Shown: positions 44,703 through 57,449 of the stretch, one piece after another
How the letters are laid out: every line of letters starts with the position of its first letter
Numbering within the stretch: the first letter of the stretch is position 1
Assembly (NCBI RefSeq): GCF_000699445.3
Contig: NC_067196.1
Location: 45,475,806 to 45,539,805, forward strand
Direction: 5' to 3'
From: Schistosoma haematobium
Taxonomy: Eukaryota; Platyhelminthes; Trematoda; Strigeidida; Schistosomatidae
DNA: 64,000 nucleotides
Notes under the pieces: generated by a model
Database searches by the model: none
What the model saw: the letters and a program-made list of their open reading frames with translations, nothing else
What the model was told of the DNA's origin: nothing
Position numbers and translations under genes: made by a program

Positions 44703-47700
44703 GTAATAGATGAAGGCAGCTCATTTATGAACTTATCCTATGAGTTATTAAAAAGAACAAATTATGGATCTTTAGAATGCAACAAGTCTACTGACATTAG
44801 GCAGGGTACCCAATAATCCGTGACCATTTTCAAGAGTTTCACTTTCATTATATCAGAGCCTGAGAGTGAAACGTAAAAAGACTTATCACTAGACACCTGG
44901 TATTTATACCAATCATGTGTTCAGTATCAGCATGAATGATGGTTGCAGGAAGGAGTACTTGGATTTGTTAATGTGAATAATTTGGCTCACTTCGAATCGA
45001 TCTGGCAAGCAGAATAAAACAGACTAAATATATTATGCCTCAGTACTTCGAACAGATTGGAATTTTTAACCTGGTTGCTTTGATTAGTGTATCTTTAACG
45101 AAATAAGGCTTCTTTATTATTTGAAAATAATTACGAGATTTCGTTCATGATCTCATTTGATTTTAAGTTAAAGTATGATATTTTTATGCTCTTACAGTGT
45201 TGTGATGTTACCTGCAGATGATTTGTGCTGTATAACAAGCCAAATATATCCCTGTAATGTTGTTCACTAACTGAGATTCCATCAGGATTACCTGTCGTTT
45301 TAATATTTATAGCTTGTGATTTTTACGTTATGCCCAAAAAGAAATTTATTCCCAGAAGACAATTGTAATCCATTACTAATTATATGTTTATGAAACTTAA
45401 AATTTCAAAGATTATAAAAATTTTAGAGCTGATTTCTTTTATCACATAGATAACTTCTCAAGAAAATTATTTACTTAAAATTTCACATAACAGATTGAAT
45501 TTGATTAGAAAATCATTGAAAACCAGGAAATATGAACACAGTTATTTCATCCCGCAATATGATGTTTCTGAACTAGATATTGACGACCCCACCAAGGATG
45601 ATCCACAAAACTTTTAAGCATTACGGTGAGCGCTTTACCTTCAGACCACAGAGTTCCCATATTATGGTTTACATTTCTGAATTCAGTTGATTTGGGATGT
45701 TACATACTCACCATCCGCTCTCATTGGTGAAACTTGTTTCAGTTTGATCATGACGAAATCCCACTGGCCATGACTCCTCACCAGAAATCCGGGAATTATT
45801 TCTTGACGTTATTCACTGGGAAAAATACATGATTGCTTGATGCTAAGTCTGAAGGTCCTTAATTCGATCCCTTGTGAAATTTATGATTGTATACTGTTGT
45901 AGAGTCTTATTATAAGAGAAATTAGATGTTCATTTCCTCCTGGTTTCCGATGGTGGTTTAACTGTAGTCAGTCTGTGATATGGAATTTAAAACTTTACAA
46001 TCTTTACAACACCCAGTCAAAAAAGACAAGCTCGCTAAATGGACGTGTTCTTATTAATCACTAGGAGAAAATTCAATTGACTAAATGGTTAATTCTACTT
46101 AAGCAAAAATTTTGAGTCTTCGAGCAAGTGTAATGAACGAGAACTTAGTAACAACAAATCAAACTCAAAATAAGAAAACAATACAAGAGTTACATTATTT
46201 GCACATCTTCCTTGAGTTGTCCTATATAAAATCCATTGTTCTTTCATTTCTGTTATTGTTTCTATGGTTTTCAGATCTCTTCTCTTTTCTCTTTATTTTC
46301 TTCTTCTGTCCGTAAGAATCCTACCTTTAATTTCTTTTACATACTACTTATATCTGTCCATACAAATGGAACACAGCACATAAATGAAACAGTTTAAAGT
46401 CAATTAAAGTATGCTTAAATCATGTTAAACAATCGTTTTGACAGCATACATAGTGTTATGTTGTAAATGATAGAATAGATAAATGATGCAGTGAAGAGGA
46501 TAGTTTCTGATACTATTATTCACAGTGCATACTAATGTTGTTCAGTGCAAAACGTCTGATGTCCAAACAAGACATCATTGTCGTGACTTAATAACTGACA
46601 GATATTAGTCAAGCTGAAGATATTTCAGAATCACAGAACTATATGCAATAAAAACAACGATATTTAGAGAGACGTTAATAAAACTGGCAAATAATTGGAA
46701 AACCGATGTAAAAGTGAATTTTTGTAAATTTAATTTGACATAATGTTGAAAACAAAAATAATAAAACTTCCGTCCAGAATAAAAAATTTCACTGGTTTTC
46801 ATACTGTAAAGTCACAAAACCCATTGTACTGAATACAGGAGAAATCATTTTCCTACGTATAGAGTTTGTCATCATTCTAAGTGAAAAATTATTGAAAATA
46901 TTTACCTACGAATCTACTTAAAAAACCAATACTGCTCACATCTTTCATAGTTTGTAGTGAGAAAGAATAAAACATTCTATACAAATATTATTATTCTTAC
47001 AAGATTAGTATGTAGTTTAATTCAATAATCTAGGCAAGAAATAGTCTGTTTCATCATCATAGAGAAGACATAACATCATTTCAGTGCAGCGACGTATTTG
47101 CAGAGTAAACCATTGTGAACTAGTTTCTCCTTCATCTATTCAAAGTTACCTTTACAGGGAAATCAAGTTATCAGTGATGAACCAGATGAAGACACCCTTG
47201 GGGTATATGATTACTCAAATAAACGTTTGTGTTCACAGTTGTAGAGTTTGATTGTTACTCTGTAATAGTGCCTCGTTGATATATATTGCTGAGTGTGTAC
47301 ATAGACAATCCATTGAGTATCCGTAACAGTCCATGAAATGTTTTGCTTAGTTGTGGGTAACCTAGAGAATAATCAGTCTAAATCGACATAAACGACTTGA
47401 TTCATAGGAAATAAATTAATCTTATGGTTGAAAGCTAATCGTGGAGTTTTGAAAAAAACCAATCAGTCGTATAAATAAGATGTACGTACTAAGTATTATT
47501 ACTTTTTCTTAATCACATGTCAGTAATTTCACCCAACAGTCAGCTTACTGACTAATGAAGAACATAAAAGTCTCAAAAAAAAAATAAAAAATCACCTTAG
47601 TTCAGTACGTTTTAGCGACACTACTAATAATATTTTTTAAAAAGGATAATATTTTTCAGTTTAGTCCCATATTATGAAGAGTTTTTATTGATTTGCCAAT

Positions 47701-49112
47701 GTTGCTGTTTTAGAATGAATTCGATAAAGAATCCCTTGGTATTGTAAGATACTTTCCAGAACACATAGCACCAAATGGGAAGAAGTAGTAAGTGTTTACG
47801 TATTATACATTTAAATCGTATACAATTGCTTTTAAAATTCAATCTTTCAAATCATAAGCGAAGTTATCAACGTGTTTCTATAATTAATGAGACAATATAA
47901 GGAGAACATTTTAGTGCAGATTGGTATGTATGTTTTGACTAATGTTACTAATCCAATCGAAGAAAAATAATTAGTGTGAATTATACTTGCATGTCGATAA
48001 TATGGAATTATGTCGGAAATATGGACCACTGGGTGCCAACTCAGTGGTGTGAAGAATCGAGGGTTTTGGGTTTGATTTCTAATGGTGTCAGAGATGAATA
48101 CTTCTGGTGAGTCTTATGCTAGAATGAAACAGCTGTTTAATGCTCTCTGTTTTTTAAGTTGTCTAGCACAGATTAATTCATGATCTTAGTATAATTCAAC
48201 AATCTTACCAAGCTCCATACTACTTATTAAAACGTTTGTTTAAAAGATGCCAAAATTACCAGATAAATAACTTGTTAAACAAGTATACATCACCCAAAAT
48301 AAACATAGAGATGGATGAATGCTGTAGTTTGAATTCACTCACAATTCATTAACTATGCGATATTACCTCTTCTTAAATACAAAGTCATGGATACAACTAA
48401 ATATTCTTAGATTTATGCTTTACTGTTTGCCAATAGTTTTTATGATCACTTGTTTATTTCAAATTCATGAGAATCTGTGTTTGACAGGATATATAGTTGA
48501 TTTTCTTAAGATTATCAAACAATGATATAGCCAGATTGTTTGATCTTAGTTTTGAAAAAAAAGGTGATATTTGTGCATACTTCATTTCAATTGCTTACTA
48601 TTATTCAACATATTAGTGATTAATTAGTTTTTTCCCTTTACATCTGTAAGATGAAAAATAACTCTCCTTTGATATGTATCAATTCGAAACCAATTTGTTT
48701 CATTTAACTAAAATTATGATCGATTTATTCTTAATTCTATTCCAATCTGAAATGTGAACTATTTTAAATGATTATCATCAGCAGCTGATAAGCGATTGTT
48801 TCCAATTGGTTAATGAATTGATTTCTTTCTATTAATTAGTTTGTAATTGTTCTCGAAAATAAAATTTATTATTAAAGTTTTACAATTATTTCTTTTTTTC
48901 TTAATTTCTTCTGTTATAGTGGTGTCATATCAAACAATTATTTTCCCTATTTAAGAATGAATAATTATCAAGCACCATTAGTTGCTGTACAACTCTCTAA
49001 TATAACAAGAAATACTGTTGTCCTAGTTGAATGTCGTTTGGTTGGTTTAAAAAATTCTATCGGTGGAACAGGTTTTGAAGTTTGTGTTGATGACAAAGAT
49101 TCAGGAAAATAA
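38021..49112 (+). CDS. ATP1B: Na+/K+-ATPase beta subunit (six exons)
   Basis: Exons: 38021-38120, 38157-38300, 43411-43685, 44090-44161, 47714-47787, 48920-49112. All have GT/AG borders and matching phases (1,1,0,0,2), giving 285 codons plus TAA; the family is usually about 300. The order is family-typical: cytoplasmic tail with NPEKHEILGRTCREWG (residues 19-34), one transmembrane helix (IFYVVAYTFLALFFVGMLSV, residues about 38-62), then a large extracellular domain. The six disulfide cysteines are present: EECSG...VPCSF, LGECQ...KLCLY, AIECGG and LVECRL. There is a NIT glycosylation sequon in QLSNITRNTV. Closing block NEFDKESLGIVRYFPEH corresponds to NEADK-type sequence of animal beta subunits. 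It chaperones the alpha subunit to the plasma membrane (the tegument in flukes) and occludes K+. The complete gene lies between transposon-rich and gene-poor DNA. Confidence 0.93.
38157..38300 (+). CDS. ATP1B: ATP1B exon 2, transmembrane helix
   Basis: Acceptor TACTTCAG. Reads VLIFIFYVVAYTFLALFFVG then MLSVFLYGYVSKTVPTLTGE and QSILRFQP. Donor CAG/GTTCGT, phase 1. Confidence 0.92.
38301..43410 (+). other. ATP1B: ATP1B intron 2 (5.1 kb)
   Basis: AT-rich, no exon-like ORF with consensus borders and no clear transposon. Starts GTTCGT and ends TTTTGTCTAG. Confidence 0.85.
43411..43685 (+). CDS. ATP1B: ATP1B exon 3, extracellular domain with four cysteines
   Basis: Reads GIELAARPNTFNTFIHVATF, SKYGSKGVNEECSGPGLHPQ, NPDVPCSFDLSVLGECQSTE, KTILEGKLCLYLKINR. 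Donor CGA/GTATGT, phase 0. Contains the first two disulfide pairs of the family. Confidence 0.92.
44090..44161 (+). CDS. ATP1B: ATP1B exon 4
   Basis: Acceptor ATACTTTAG. Reads IYGWLPDLEDPKSIPSPAIE then CGGT. Donor ACA/GTAAGT. An upstream GGAG/GTACAG would be a poorer donor and would break the phase. Confidence 0.9.
44365..44416. repeat. (TA)n microsatellite in intron 4
   Basis: 26 TA units, 52 bp. Confidence 0.95.
44672..44701. repeat. (AAT)n microsatellite in intron 4
   Basis: About 10 AAT units. Confidence 0.9.
45820..45965 (+). mobile_element. Degenerate tRNA-derived hammerhead SINE in ATP1B intron 4
   Basis: A box B-like GGTCCTTAATTCGATCCC is followed by TACTGTTGTAGAGTCTTAT, GAGAAATTAGATGTTCA and CCTCCTGGTTTCCGATGGTG. 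This aligns with the CACTGCTGAGGAGTCCCATA, GACGAAACGGCTGTCC and tail order of better copies. The core is too mutated to act. Confidence 0.5.
46090..46390 (+). repeat. R2 dispersed repeat copy
   Basis: Pyrimidine-rich ATCTCTTCTCTTTTCTC then TTTTACATACTACTTATATC followed by TGTCCATACAAATGG, the R2 end. Confidence 0.5.
47158..47202 (+). CDS. ATP1B: Candidate alternative cassette exon of ATP1B
   Basis: 45 bp between acceptor CCTTTACAG and donor GGG/GTATAT, phase 0 on both sides, so it can be included or skipped without changing frame. Reads GNQVISDEPDEDTLG, which echoes the following exon start NEFDKESLG. Skipping gives CGGTNEFDKESLG, the closest match to animal beta subunits, so the cassette may be optional or an exon duplicate. 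Confidence 0.45.
47714..47787 (+). CDS. ATP1B: ATP1B exon 5
   Basis: Acceptor CTGTTTTAG. Reads NEFDKESLGIVRYFPEHIAP then NGKK. Donor TA/GTAAGT, phase 2. Confidence 0.9.
48025..48175 (+). mobile_element. Degenerate hammerhead SINE in ATP1B intron 5
   Basis: CCACTGGGTGCCAACTCAGT and a GGGTTTGATTTCTAA box, then TACTTCTGGTGAGTCTTATG and CTAGAATGAAACAGCTGTTT, matching the hammerhead order CTGNNGAGTC, GAAAC, GGCTGTCC with several core changes. Confidence 0.55.
48920..49112 (+). CDS. ATP1B: ATP1B exon 6 and stop codon
   Basis: Acceptor GTTATAG. Reads YGVISNNYFPYLRMNNYQAP, LVAVQLSNITRNTVVLVECR, LVGLKNSIGGTGFEVCVDDK, DSGK, then TAA. LVAVQ and VECR are the conserved beta-strand and last disulfide cysteine. 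Confidence 0.93.
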
Positions 49113-50125
49113 ATTATTCTTTAATCTTTTGCAAAACATAACATTTTTAAAAAAAATCTGTTTTTACTATTTAAGAAAAGAAAATAATTATATCGTTTAT
49201 GTGTGTTCAATTTATGTGTTCCTTAATATTTTTTTATCTTAAGAAAACACAAATACATCTAATTTAGCCTCTTTAGGATATTCTTCAGTTTACTTCTTGT
49301 GTCTGAAAAAATGTACTGTCTTTTGGTTTTTTTCTTACTCTTCCCATTTACAATTAAGCCAGTCATTCATAGTGCTCATTATTCATATTAATTATACTAT
49401 ACTGTATTATCAAACATTGTTTAATTTATACTATTACAATTGTTACCATTACAACCATTAATACTGTTACTTCTAGTTGAGACCTTTAATTGACTTTTCT
49501 TATGGTTAATTAATTCTTCAAAAATTAAGTTTCAGGTGCCTTACGTTTTAATTATTTTCTGACTGAAACATTCTTTAAGTTTTCTTCCTATTCTATGTCT
49601 TTTTACTTTCTTTAATATTTTCTCAACAACAATAGAAGGTAACAATAAAAAAAGATTATGATGACAAGGAAGAAGATTCTTATTCAATAGTTTATGTATT
49701 CATTTTATAATTTGAACCTATTTAGTGTCCTTATTATCAGTTTCATTATTGTTATTAGATTTAATATATTTCTATAACACGTAATACATGTTATACAACT
49801 ACTGAAAACTTTCGCTAATTAAGTATATAATGGATTATTGGTAGATGTAGCCAAAATGTATTTACAGTAAAACAAATATATATTTAATAGTATATTGATA
49901 TTGTAACCAATACTATTGCTACCGCTATTTTTATTAGTACTATCATTACTACTAATAATACTAATACTACTACCTATACTTTTACTATTCATATTAATAA
50001 TATACGATTCTTAACGTTTTGTTTACGAATATAATTCAATTGAAAATATCTTAAAAATTAAGTTAGTTTTATTCATATAAGTAAAATAGTGTTTGTGTGC
50101 ATGACTACAATTTTGGAATAAAATT
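49113..50125 (+). terminator. ATP1B: Probable 3' UTR with candidate AATAAA signals
   Basis: AATAAA hexamers at 49644-49649 and 50117-50122 are candidate polyadenylation signals. The one at 49108-49113 overlaps the stop and is too close to be used. Which one ends the transcript cannot be told from sequence. Confidence 0.35.
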
Positions 50126-53100
50126 AGGATTTTCAAATTGTGTCATTTGACTACTTGTCTTAATTTTAAGTGAAAGTTTTAAGTAATGCGAATACATTTT
50201 CGTCATCTTATCAAATATTTATAAATAAATAAAAAAAACAGATTTACTATGTTTAACATATTTGATAGTACAGTCCATAGTTGAAAAAAGGAGATTTTTT
50301 AAAATTAAATAACCGTCTGGTAATAAAATCCAGTAGGTTGTTGTTTCACATTTATTTAATCCAAATCTTTATATGTTTAGATTATTACTTATTTAACATA
50401 GATAATCAATAAACTTTATTAACATTAACATATACCGTCATATTCTATGAAATGTTTTCGATCTATCTTAAGTTAATGAAATAGATTATTGACTGATTAC
50501 ATATTGAATGATTCAGCTGAATAGTATCAACTACTACTGTTACTACTAATACAAAATTAATTACTGCGATGAACAATTGTAATGACCATTTCAAAAATTA
50601 TATGAGGTACATTCTCAACAACAACTATCTCTAATCCTATGCGTTTTAGCTACGGTATTGACAACTGTATAGTTGGATTTAAGTATTGTTCAAAAACTTA
50701 TGTCTCACTTTACACTTATTTTCAGATTTAAAGTATGATTTTGGTGGCTAAGATCGTGAAAAATAGGTTATTATTATTTAATGTTATTTTATGTAAGTTA
50801 GTTCCATTTGAGATGAATGAACATTAGGATTTAAAAGTAACTCGAAATCGGATTATTTACAAATCCCATAATTTATGAGTCACTGATTTAACAGATTAAC
50901 AATAATGCATCCTTATCTGATACTACCTAACCTCTCTTTAAGTTATTTATGGATGAAGGTAATGGCTCCCTAACTCATATCTGTGTTATTTAGAGAGAAT
51001 AGGGATGGATTATGTAAAAGTCCTCTCTGTGTAACAATTACCTACAAAACTCTCTATAGGTCTGAAAAAATGCTTTATCAATACGCAATACCTACACAGT
51101 AAGAATTCGAGGAGAAACGAATAAAATAACTGGATGTCACACTAGTTGTAAAGAAGGTCTACCCGATATCGATGAGGAAAGGTACTAATGTTGGTAAATG
51201 TTTTGGTTACGTATTATCAACTGTTTTAGGAGGGAAATAGCACAAATAATTTACAATCTTAACAGTTATTTTTATTATTTACCACTGTTATTTATTGTTT
51301 TTGACATTAAATTTCATTTTCTACACAACAAGCTGTCAGGTCTTCCCTTTATTTTTCGGTTTCTTTTGAATATAATGTTTTGTCGCGTTCTGTTGAATAG
51401 ATTCAATGATTTTATAACTGATCTTTGTTAATTTAGTCTATTGTTCTTTTGCTTCTTTGATAAATCATCTATTCACGATTTGACTCATTGATTCAAATAG
51501 GAGACTTAGAGACATAAAAAGTCAATTACCTGAGTTCATTATTTGATTAGAACGGAACTATCACTAATATTAATAATAGCTTGATTTAATACTATAAGTT
51601 TTGTTACAGTAAGGAACTGTCAGTATTAATTGTACAATGTTACAATAAATATAGGTTAATTTATATATTTTTACAGCTGGAAAATAGGTAGCTCAACTGT
51701 CTCAGCACGCAATCGAGCGTTTCAGATATCATCATGAGAAAGCGTTGATAAAAATGATACTATTTTCAACAAAATTAAATTATTACGAATTATGTTTTAG
51801 ATAATAAAATAGCTATTCAGCTGTTAATTCGTTATTTAACTCATTATTTAAATTACCAGCCCAAAAAATTTCTTTTCTATAGGGTTACCAATCCATTCAT
51901 ATGTTAATTGGTCTTGTTAGTAGTAAGCTGACTTTTATATGGCTCAACAACTACATTTGTTACTGTGGATGGGAATTTTTAAAAGAGTAATACTAACCGG
52001 AATCCAAATGATCAATACTGAAACACATGGCTAATGACAAATATCTTCTTATCTCAACTGAAAGTTTATTGATGAAATGGAATACTTAAGTCATTCGCAA
52101 GCCACCGCATTTCAGTTAGTCTCTAAATATATTTAAATATTTGCTTATCACTGTTCATGTTATCGAGCTTCTCTAATACCCGAGCATGGATATTTTTTAT
52201 CCAACTTGTGATTTCTACCAAAATGAAATTTAAAGACATTCTTATGCGAGTGAAGTTCTTCACAAATTCCAGAATATTTTCTAAGCTGACTGATAGAAAG
52301 TTAGTCGATTTTATATCGGTTATAAATGAATTTCATCATACACAAAATAATTAAATTGACCTTCTTTATTATCAAATTTAAAAAAATATTTTCAATACAT
52401 AGTAATTAATACATTATTTATTTATCATGTGACTGAATGAAAATTTTCACCTTAACTATAAACACGATTTTTAATCTGAAAATGCATAATGTTTAGTAGT
52501 TAATACTTGGCGGACCCATATATATATATATAATTTCCGGCAACACATGGCGATTTGTTTAGCTGTATAAGGTCAAAATGTGGCTTGTTATATTGTAAAC
52601 GGTTTTAATGCAGTTCAGTGCCAGTGATCCCATACAATAAAACAAAACTTGCATATATATATATACCCTACAGCACTGATGTGTATGTAATAACCGCACA
52701 TCACATTCGTTCACACGTTTTGTAAAGTGTAGCAACAATAAAAAATTTATTTATAATGGAATACCACTGAAACATAGAGTTTGTTAATTAAAGTTCGAGT
52801 GCCCAGTTATACAATAATTAGAATTTATTCATATTGTACAGATAATAAGTAAATTTATAGGAATATGTCGTTTGTCCCATACTTATACCGATAAGTGTGA
52901 TTATATCTTTCCATACTTTAAGAGAAATAGTTATCTCATATGATATCATTAGGGTTAAAGAATTTATCAAACCACTTAAATTAGGATTTCACATTAATTT
53001 TTAAGATCTTAGTTTCAATCAAATTAGTTTTTTAAAGTCTTCTCAATGTTGCAGTAAGGATTAATGAGATTTTAAAAAATATGTTATGCTCATAAGAGGT

Positions 53101-53840
53101 TACTTTATTTGTATCATATTAACAGAAAAGCAGACATTTACTAAAAATATGTGGTTATCTGAATCTCCTAAAATAAATGAAGTGGAGTTTATTACAACCA
53201 ATAATTTTGAGATATTATAGATTGTTGATTTGAAGACTTTTTCAATGTGTTTCACACTTATAGATCAAACACTACTTTACTATTCGTAAAACAACAGAGT
53301 GTTTACACTAAATAGGAGCTTGTCCACAGCCTACGAAAGGATGGATAAACGTGCCTTTTACTAGTGAATCTTTATTTTATCCACCATTAATTTACAGCTT
53401 ACACATAAATATACAGTTTGAAAATGACTGTTATGGAAAACACAGATTGTCAGCTCCTAGATGAATTTTGTAGCTTAATAATGAACATTGATACAGCAAA
53501 TAAAAAGTTGTGATTTATAAGTGTGTGTGTAAACTGCTGTCAAAGAGACAAATATATATAGTTACTGTCAGTTTCATTTATTCATTCTTTTGGGAACATT
53601 ATCCAAACATTCATTATAGTATTTACAAAACGAAATCAACACATGAATTTTCTCTAGTTTAACGTAACAGGTTTACATGTCGTTTTTATCTATTTGAATA
53701 TCTGAATATTTACTAAGTAGTTTTACAACATAATTAGTCTAGTGAAATAAATACTTCTTTTTAAAAAAAAACTATCTTCAAGTTTAAATTCACTTGGTAT
53801 TGTTTACTTGAGTTTTTCCATTGATGTTTAAGACTGTAAT
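50126..53840. other. AT-rich non-coding DNA
   Basis: Short (TA)n runs at 52518-52533 and 52655-52670. ORFs at 51198-51431 and 52157-52354 are not supported by splice borders or recognisable motifs. Confidence 0.45.
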
Positions 53841-53849
53841 TGATCAATC

Positions 53850-53985
53850 TCTTATTGGCGTATGGTATTGGGTTCGAGTCCCAGGGTGAACATCAACTCT
53901 TAGATGCAGGTACATCTAGCTGACCAGTCGCAAATAGGACGAAACGCGTGTCTTAAATTCCACTGCTAGCCAATATCCATCTTTG
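53850..53985 (+). mobile_element. Hammerhead SINE, nearly intact core
   Basis: Box B-like GGTTCGAGTCCCAG then CATCTAGCTGACCAGTCGCA, AATAGGACGAAACGCGTGTC. Stem II GTC/GAC, GAAAC, and the GTC cleavage triplet are present, but the core reads CTGACCA instead of CTGANGA, so G8 is lost. Flanked downstream by CCACTGCTAGCCAATATCCATC. Confidence 0.75.
53909..53972 (+). ncRNA. Hammerhead ribozyme relic (G8 lost)
   Basis: GATGCAGGTACATCTAG, CTGACCAGTCG, CAAATA loop, GGACGAAACGCGTGTC. Only the CUGANGA position 8 deviates. Confidence 0.6.
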
Positions 53986-56915
53986 CTTATCTTCAAGTTT
54001 ATTAAACAGTTCTGATAAATACTAAATTTATTTTTATTTGCTTATAATTAACATTTGACCGAATAACCCAAACTATTCATAGTTTCTACATTTAAAAAAT
54101 ATCAAATTTTACTGTAACGCGGAAGTTATTAATTAGAATACTAGTGTTCGATCCAAATAACTAATTGCCACTAAATTTTATATTTTCAGTCATATACAGT
54201 GAATGAATTTATATGAAGCAATGAAACAATAGAATATTGTGAATCTTCTCTTTTACCAAGTCTTACATTCTGTAAAATGTATTTATTACGAACTATTTAA
54301 AAATCTTGAAGTTGTTCAGTTAATTACAATAAGGTATCACGTGTTTTCATTGTTTTGCTCAACTAGATACTTATAAAAGTTCATTAGTATTCATCGAAAA
54401 TGTATTGAATCAATTGACGTCAACATACCAATCATCGATCCATTTATATGATCTAAATTGATCTTTAACTTAGAACTTCTTTCAAGGTGTAATGAAAATT
54501 ACTTATCATCAATGTGTTTCAGATCAGATCTAAAATCTCACCTTACAGTTATGATAATTGACTATCCAGAATTCTTAATTGTTTTAAAGCTTCTTCATAG
54601 TACTTAATCGAATCTCAAGTTAATATTGATTTTTTAATCTGACTCTAGATTATCGCTCGTAAATTTTTGTTGGTCGCGAATCTTGCTGGATATTTCAATT
54701 AAGATTTTTTTAATATAGCGACATGAAATGTATGTTAACTAAATGTATTCAAAATAAGATATTTATCATGGTTTGTTGATTTATCAAACTCATTGAGGTA
54801 TCATGGTAAAGAAAATGATACTTGATTCACAAACATCCTGAATTACGCCTCAAATCTTCGGGTTTCGATAAGAGCCTCTAAAATGTATACCATCAACCGA
54901 TCCGGGGTTTTAAATAAAGTACAAAGGTTTTCACCAGTATGTCGTTTGTTTGACTCTTATCTCATTTAATTATGTTTAGGAAGATGGGTAATAACACTAA
55001 CCCTCACTCCTAAGGTGAGGCTCATGGTGGAGTGCATGAACCTGGACTAAGGAAAATAATAATATGAATCATTAACTCGAATCCATATTATTAAACATTT
55101 AATCCTCAACAAACTACAATGAGCGCTAACCAACATATCCAAGGATTTACTTCACTGTCTTTAAATACTTATAATGTTGTAATCATAGCGTTTAATGTTG
55201 GAAATTATTTGAAGATAGTCTGTACGTTTTAAAAAGCACCTAACAGAGTCATAATGAATGACACTAGGTGAGGCAAAGATTTTTTTGGCTATTTAGAAAT
55301 TTTAATCAGTGTCATCGCAGAGTATTGATTTCAGCTAATCAAAACCAATTATATCCCATTAAAACTTGTAACAGTCAATTTGATTACTACTGGACATTGA
55401 AAATCATTCTCTAGTACATTGAATGACTAATTATATTTATTACTGAGGAATTAGAAAAGAAATACAAGAAAGTGATAGTTATTAGTGATCTAGTATCAAT
55501 AATAATTATAATTAACCATTTTAATAATAATTATTATTAATGATTGTTAGCGTAATCTGACACAAGCACTCAACTTTCTAGAAGTCGGATTATTCTCTGA
55601 GTACAAAGTTCTTGTTTGGAAATTAATCAGTGCATTCAAATATTTTTATAACAAATTAAGTGGGACATGTTAAATGGACTATCACTGTTTAGCATATCCT
55701 TGTAATTACTTGATAAGAGAATCCATTATACGTCTACTTCTACCTGATTGGACAAAAATATTTCACGTAAATCCAATTAAAATTACTGTGTTCATTCTAT
55801 CAAACTAAATTTAACCAATTTATAGAGATCAAAGGACCGAACCATACTTAAACAATGAATATTTTGCTAAACCATCACTTTAATAAATAACAGACACTAT
55901 CTTTTCTCTAAGGGAACACCATAATACTAACTGATATTCTATTTAAAATTGTTTATCTCGGCTTAATCAAAGTTAGTATTTAGGTGAAATGTAAGTAATC
56001 AAAAGCTTGTTTATATTTTGAAATTCTTCATGTACATATAAGACTATTTTGAAATTGGCCTTGTAAGGTCAAAACCCGATTTATTAAGTAATTATAGCTT
56101 CTGACTTCACTAAAACTATAAATTGTTTACCGTTTTTTGAGAAAAAAATTTAAATAAAGGTGATAGTTTGTCCAGATTTGTTCAGCACAACGATAGTTTT
56201 TATCACACTGTGATATTATCTGGAAGTGAAGGGAAAGAGGCTAATTAAGTTGACTTACTCTTGGACACGTCAATATGTGAAATGAAGTATCACATATCTA
56301 ATTTCATTAGTGGGTTATCTATTTATAGAAAGACAAGGATTTAGGACTTCCTATAACATGGTTTCCAGTTATGAACTCAGTAAATTCATACAAAAATAGT
56401 CAATTATGTAATAAAGGTCATCATCACTATAGTTTGGTTGTATAATTTCGTTCTTCTGACTACTGTTTATCACTCGAGATTGATATTATTTATTAAATAA
56501 TGATCATAAAAAGCGATGGATAGATATTTTGATCCATTAGGTTTATTCAAAAATTTAACAAGGCAGTTCTGTTTACGAATTTGTATATCTAATAGCTAAT
56601 CTTCTACTTTTACGGTCAACTATATGCTTTTCCATTCATTATTCTGTTGTTACTATTAAATTTTTATGTCTACTACAAAATCTGGGTTTTGATGAGATGC
56701 AAACTGAATTATCACTCTCGAAAACACTTTTTTATTTATTTATGACTGTAGTTTCTAAGATAGATTTGCTTATAATCAACATCTGAACATTTGATATGGT
56801 TAAATTTATCAGCTTTCTAATTGAATTCATATTATGATATATTTTATTATCATTTGTTAATTAGTTTTATTTGATTGTATCAAATAAAAATATTTGAAAC
56901 AAATTAATCATCGTA
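53986..56915. other. AT-rich non-coding DNA
   Basis: Nothing supported. Confidence 0.45.
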
Positions 56916-56917
56916 CA

Positions 56918-57445
56918 CGCAAGGGCAGCATTCCTACAATTGAAGAACATATGAAACTCAAAACAACTGTCAACCAATGTTAAAGTCAGAATCTTCAATA
57001 TGAATTTGAAGACAGTCCTACTGTATGAAGGTGAAATGTGGAGAATTATCACAACCATCATCAAGAAAGTACAAGTATTTATAAACAGTTGTCTACGCAA
57101 GATACTCAATGTCCGTTGACCGAATACCATCAACAATAACCTACTATGGGAGAGAACTAACCAGTTCCCATCTGTAGAGGAAATTCTAAAAAGACGTTGG
57201 AAGTGGATAGGACATACATTGAGGAAATCATCAAACTGAATCACGAGTCAAGCTCGAACTTGAAATTCTGAAAAAAAACGAAAAAGAGGAAAACCAGAGA
57301 ACATACTGCGCCATGAAATAGAAACAGACGTATAAAGGATAAATAGGAACTGAAAAGGAGTGCCCAGGACAGGGTTGGATAAAGAGTGTTAGTGGGTGGC
57401 CGATGCTCCTCGATTAAGGACAACAGGCTCAAATAGGTAAGTAAT
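56918..57445 (+). mobile_element. RTE-like LINE family A, C-terminal fragment A7
   Basis: Heavily mutated match to the last 500 bp of family A (56940-57430): remnants of the [15 protein letters not shown] region, of [15 protein letters not shown] and of [10 protein letters not shown], seen in changing frames. Ends near AGGTAAGTAATTAAGT. Confidence 0.75.
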
Positions 57446-57449
57446 TAAG

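Noticed and set aside
51198..51431. Plus ORF, hydrophobic
   Set aside because: Low-complexity F/L/I composition from AT-rich DNA; no splice or promoter support.
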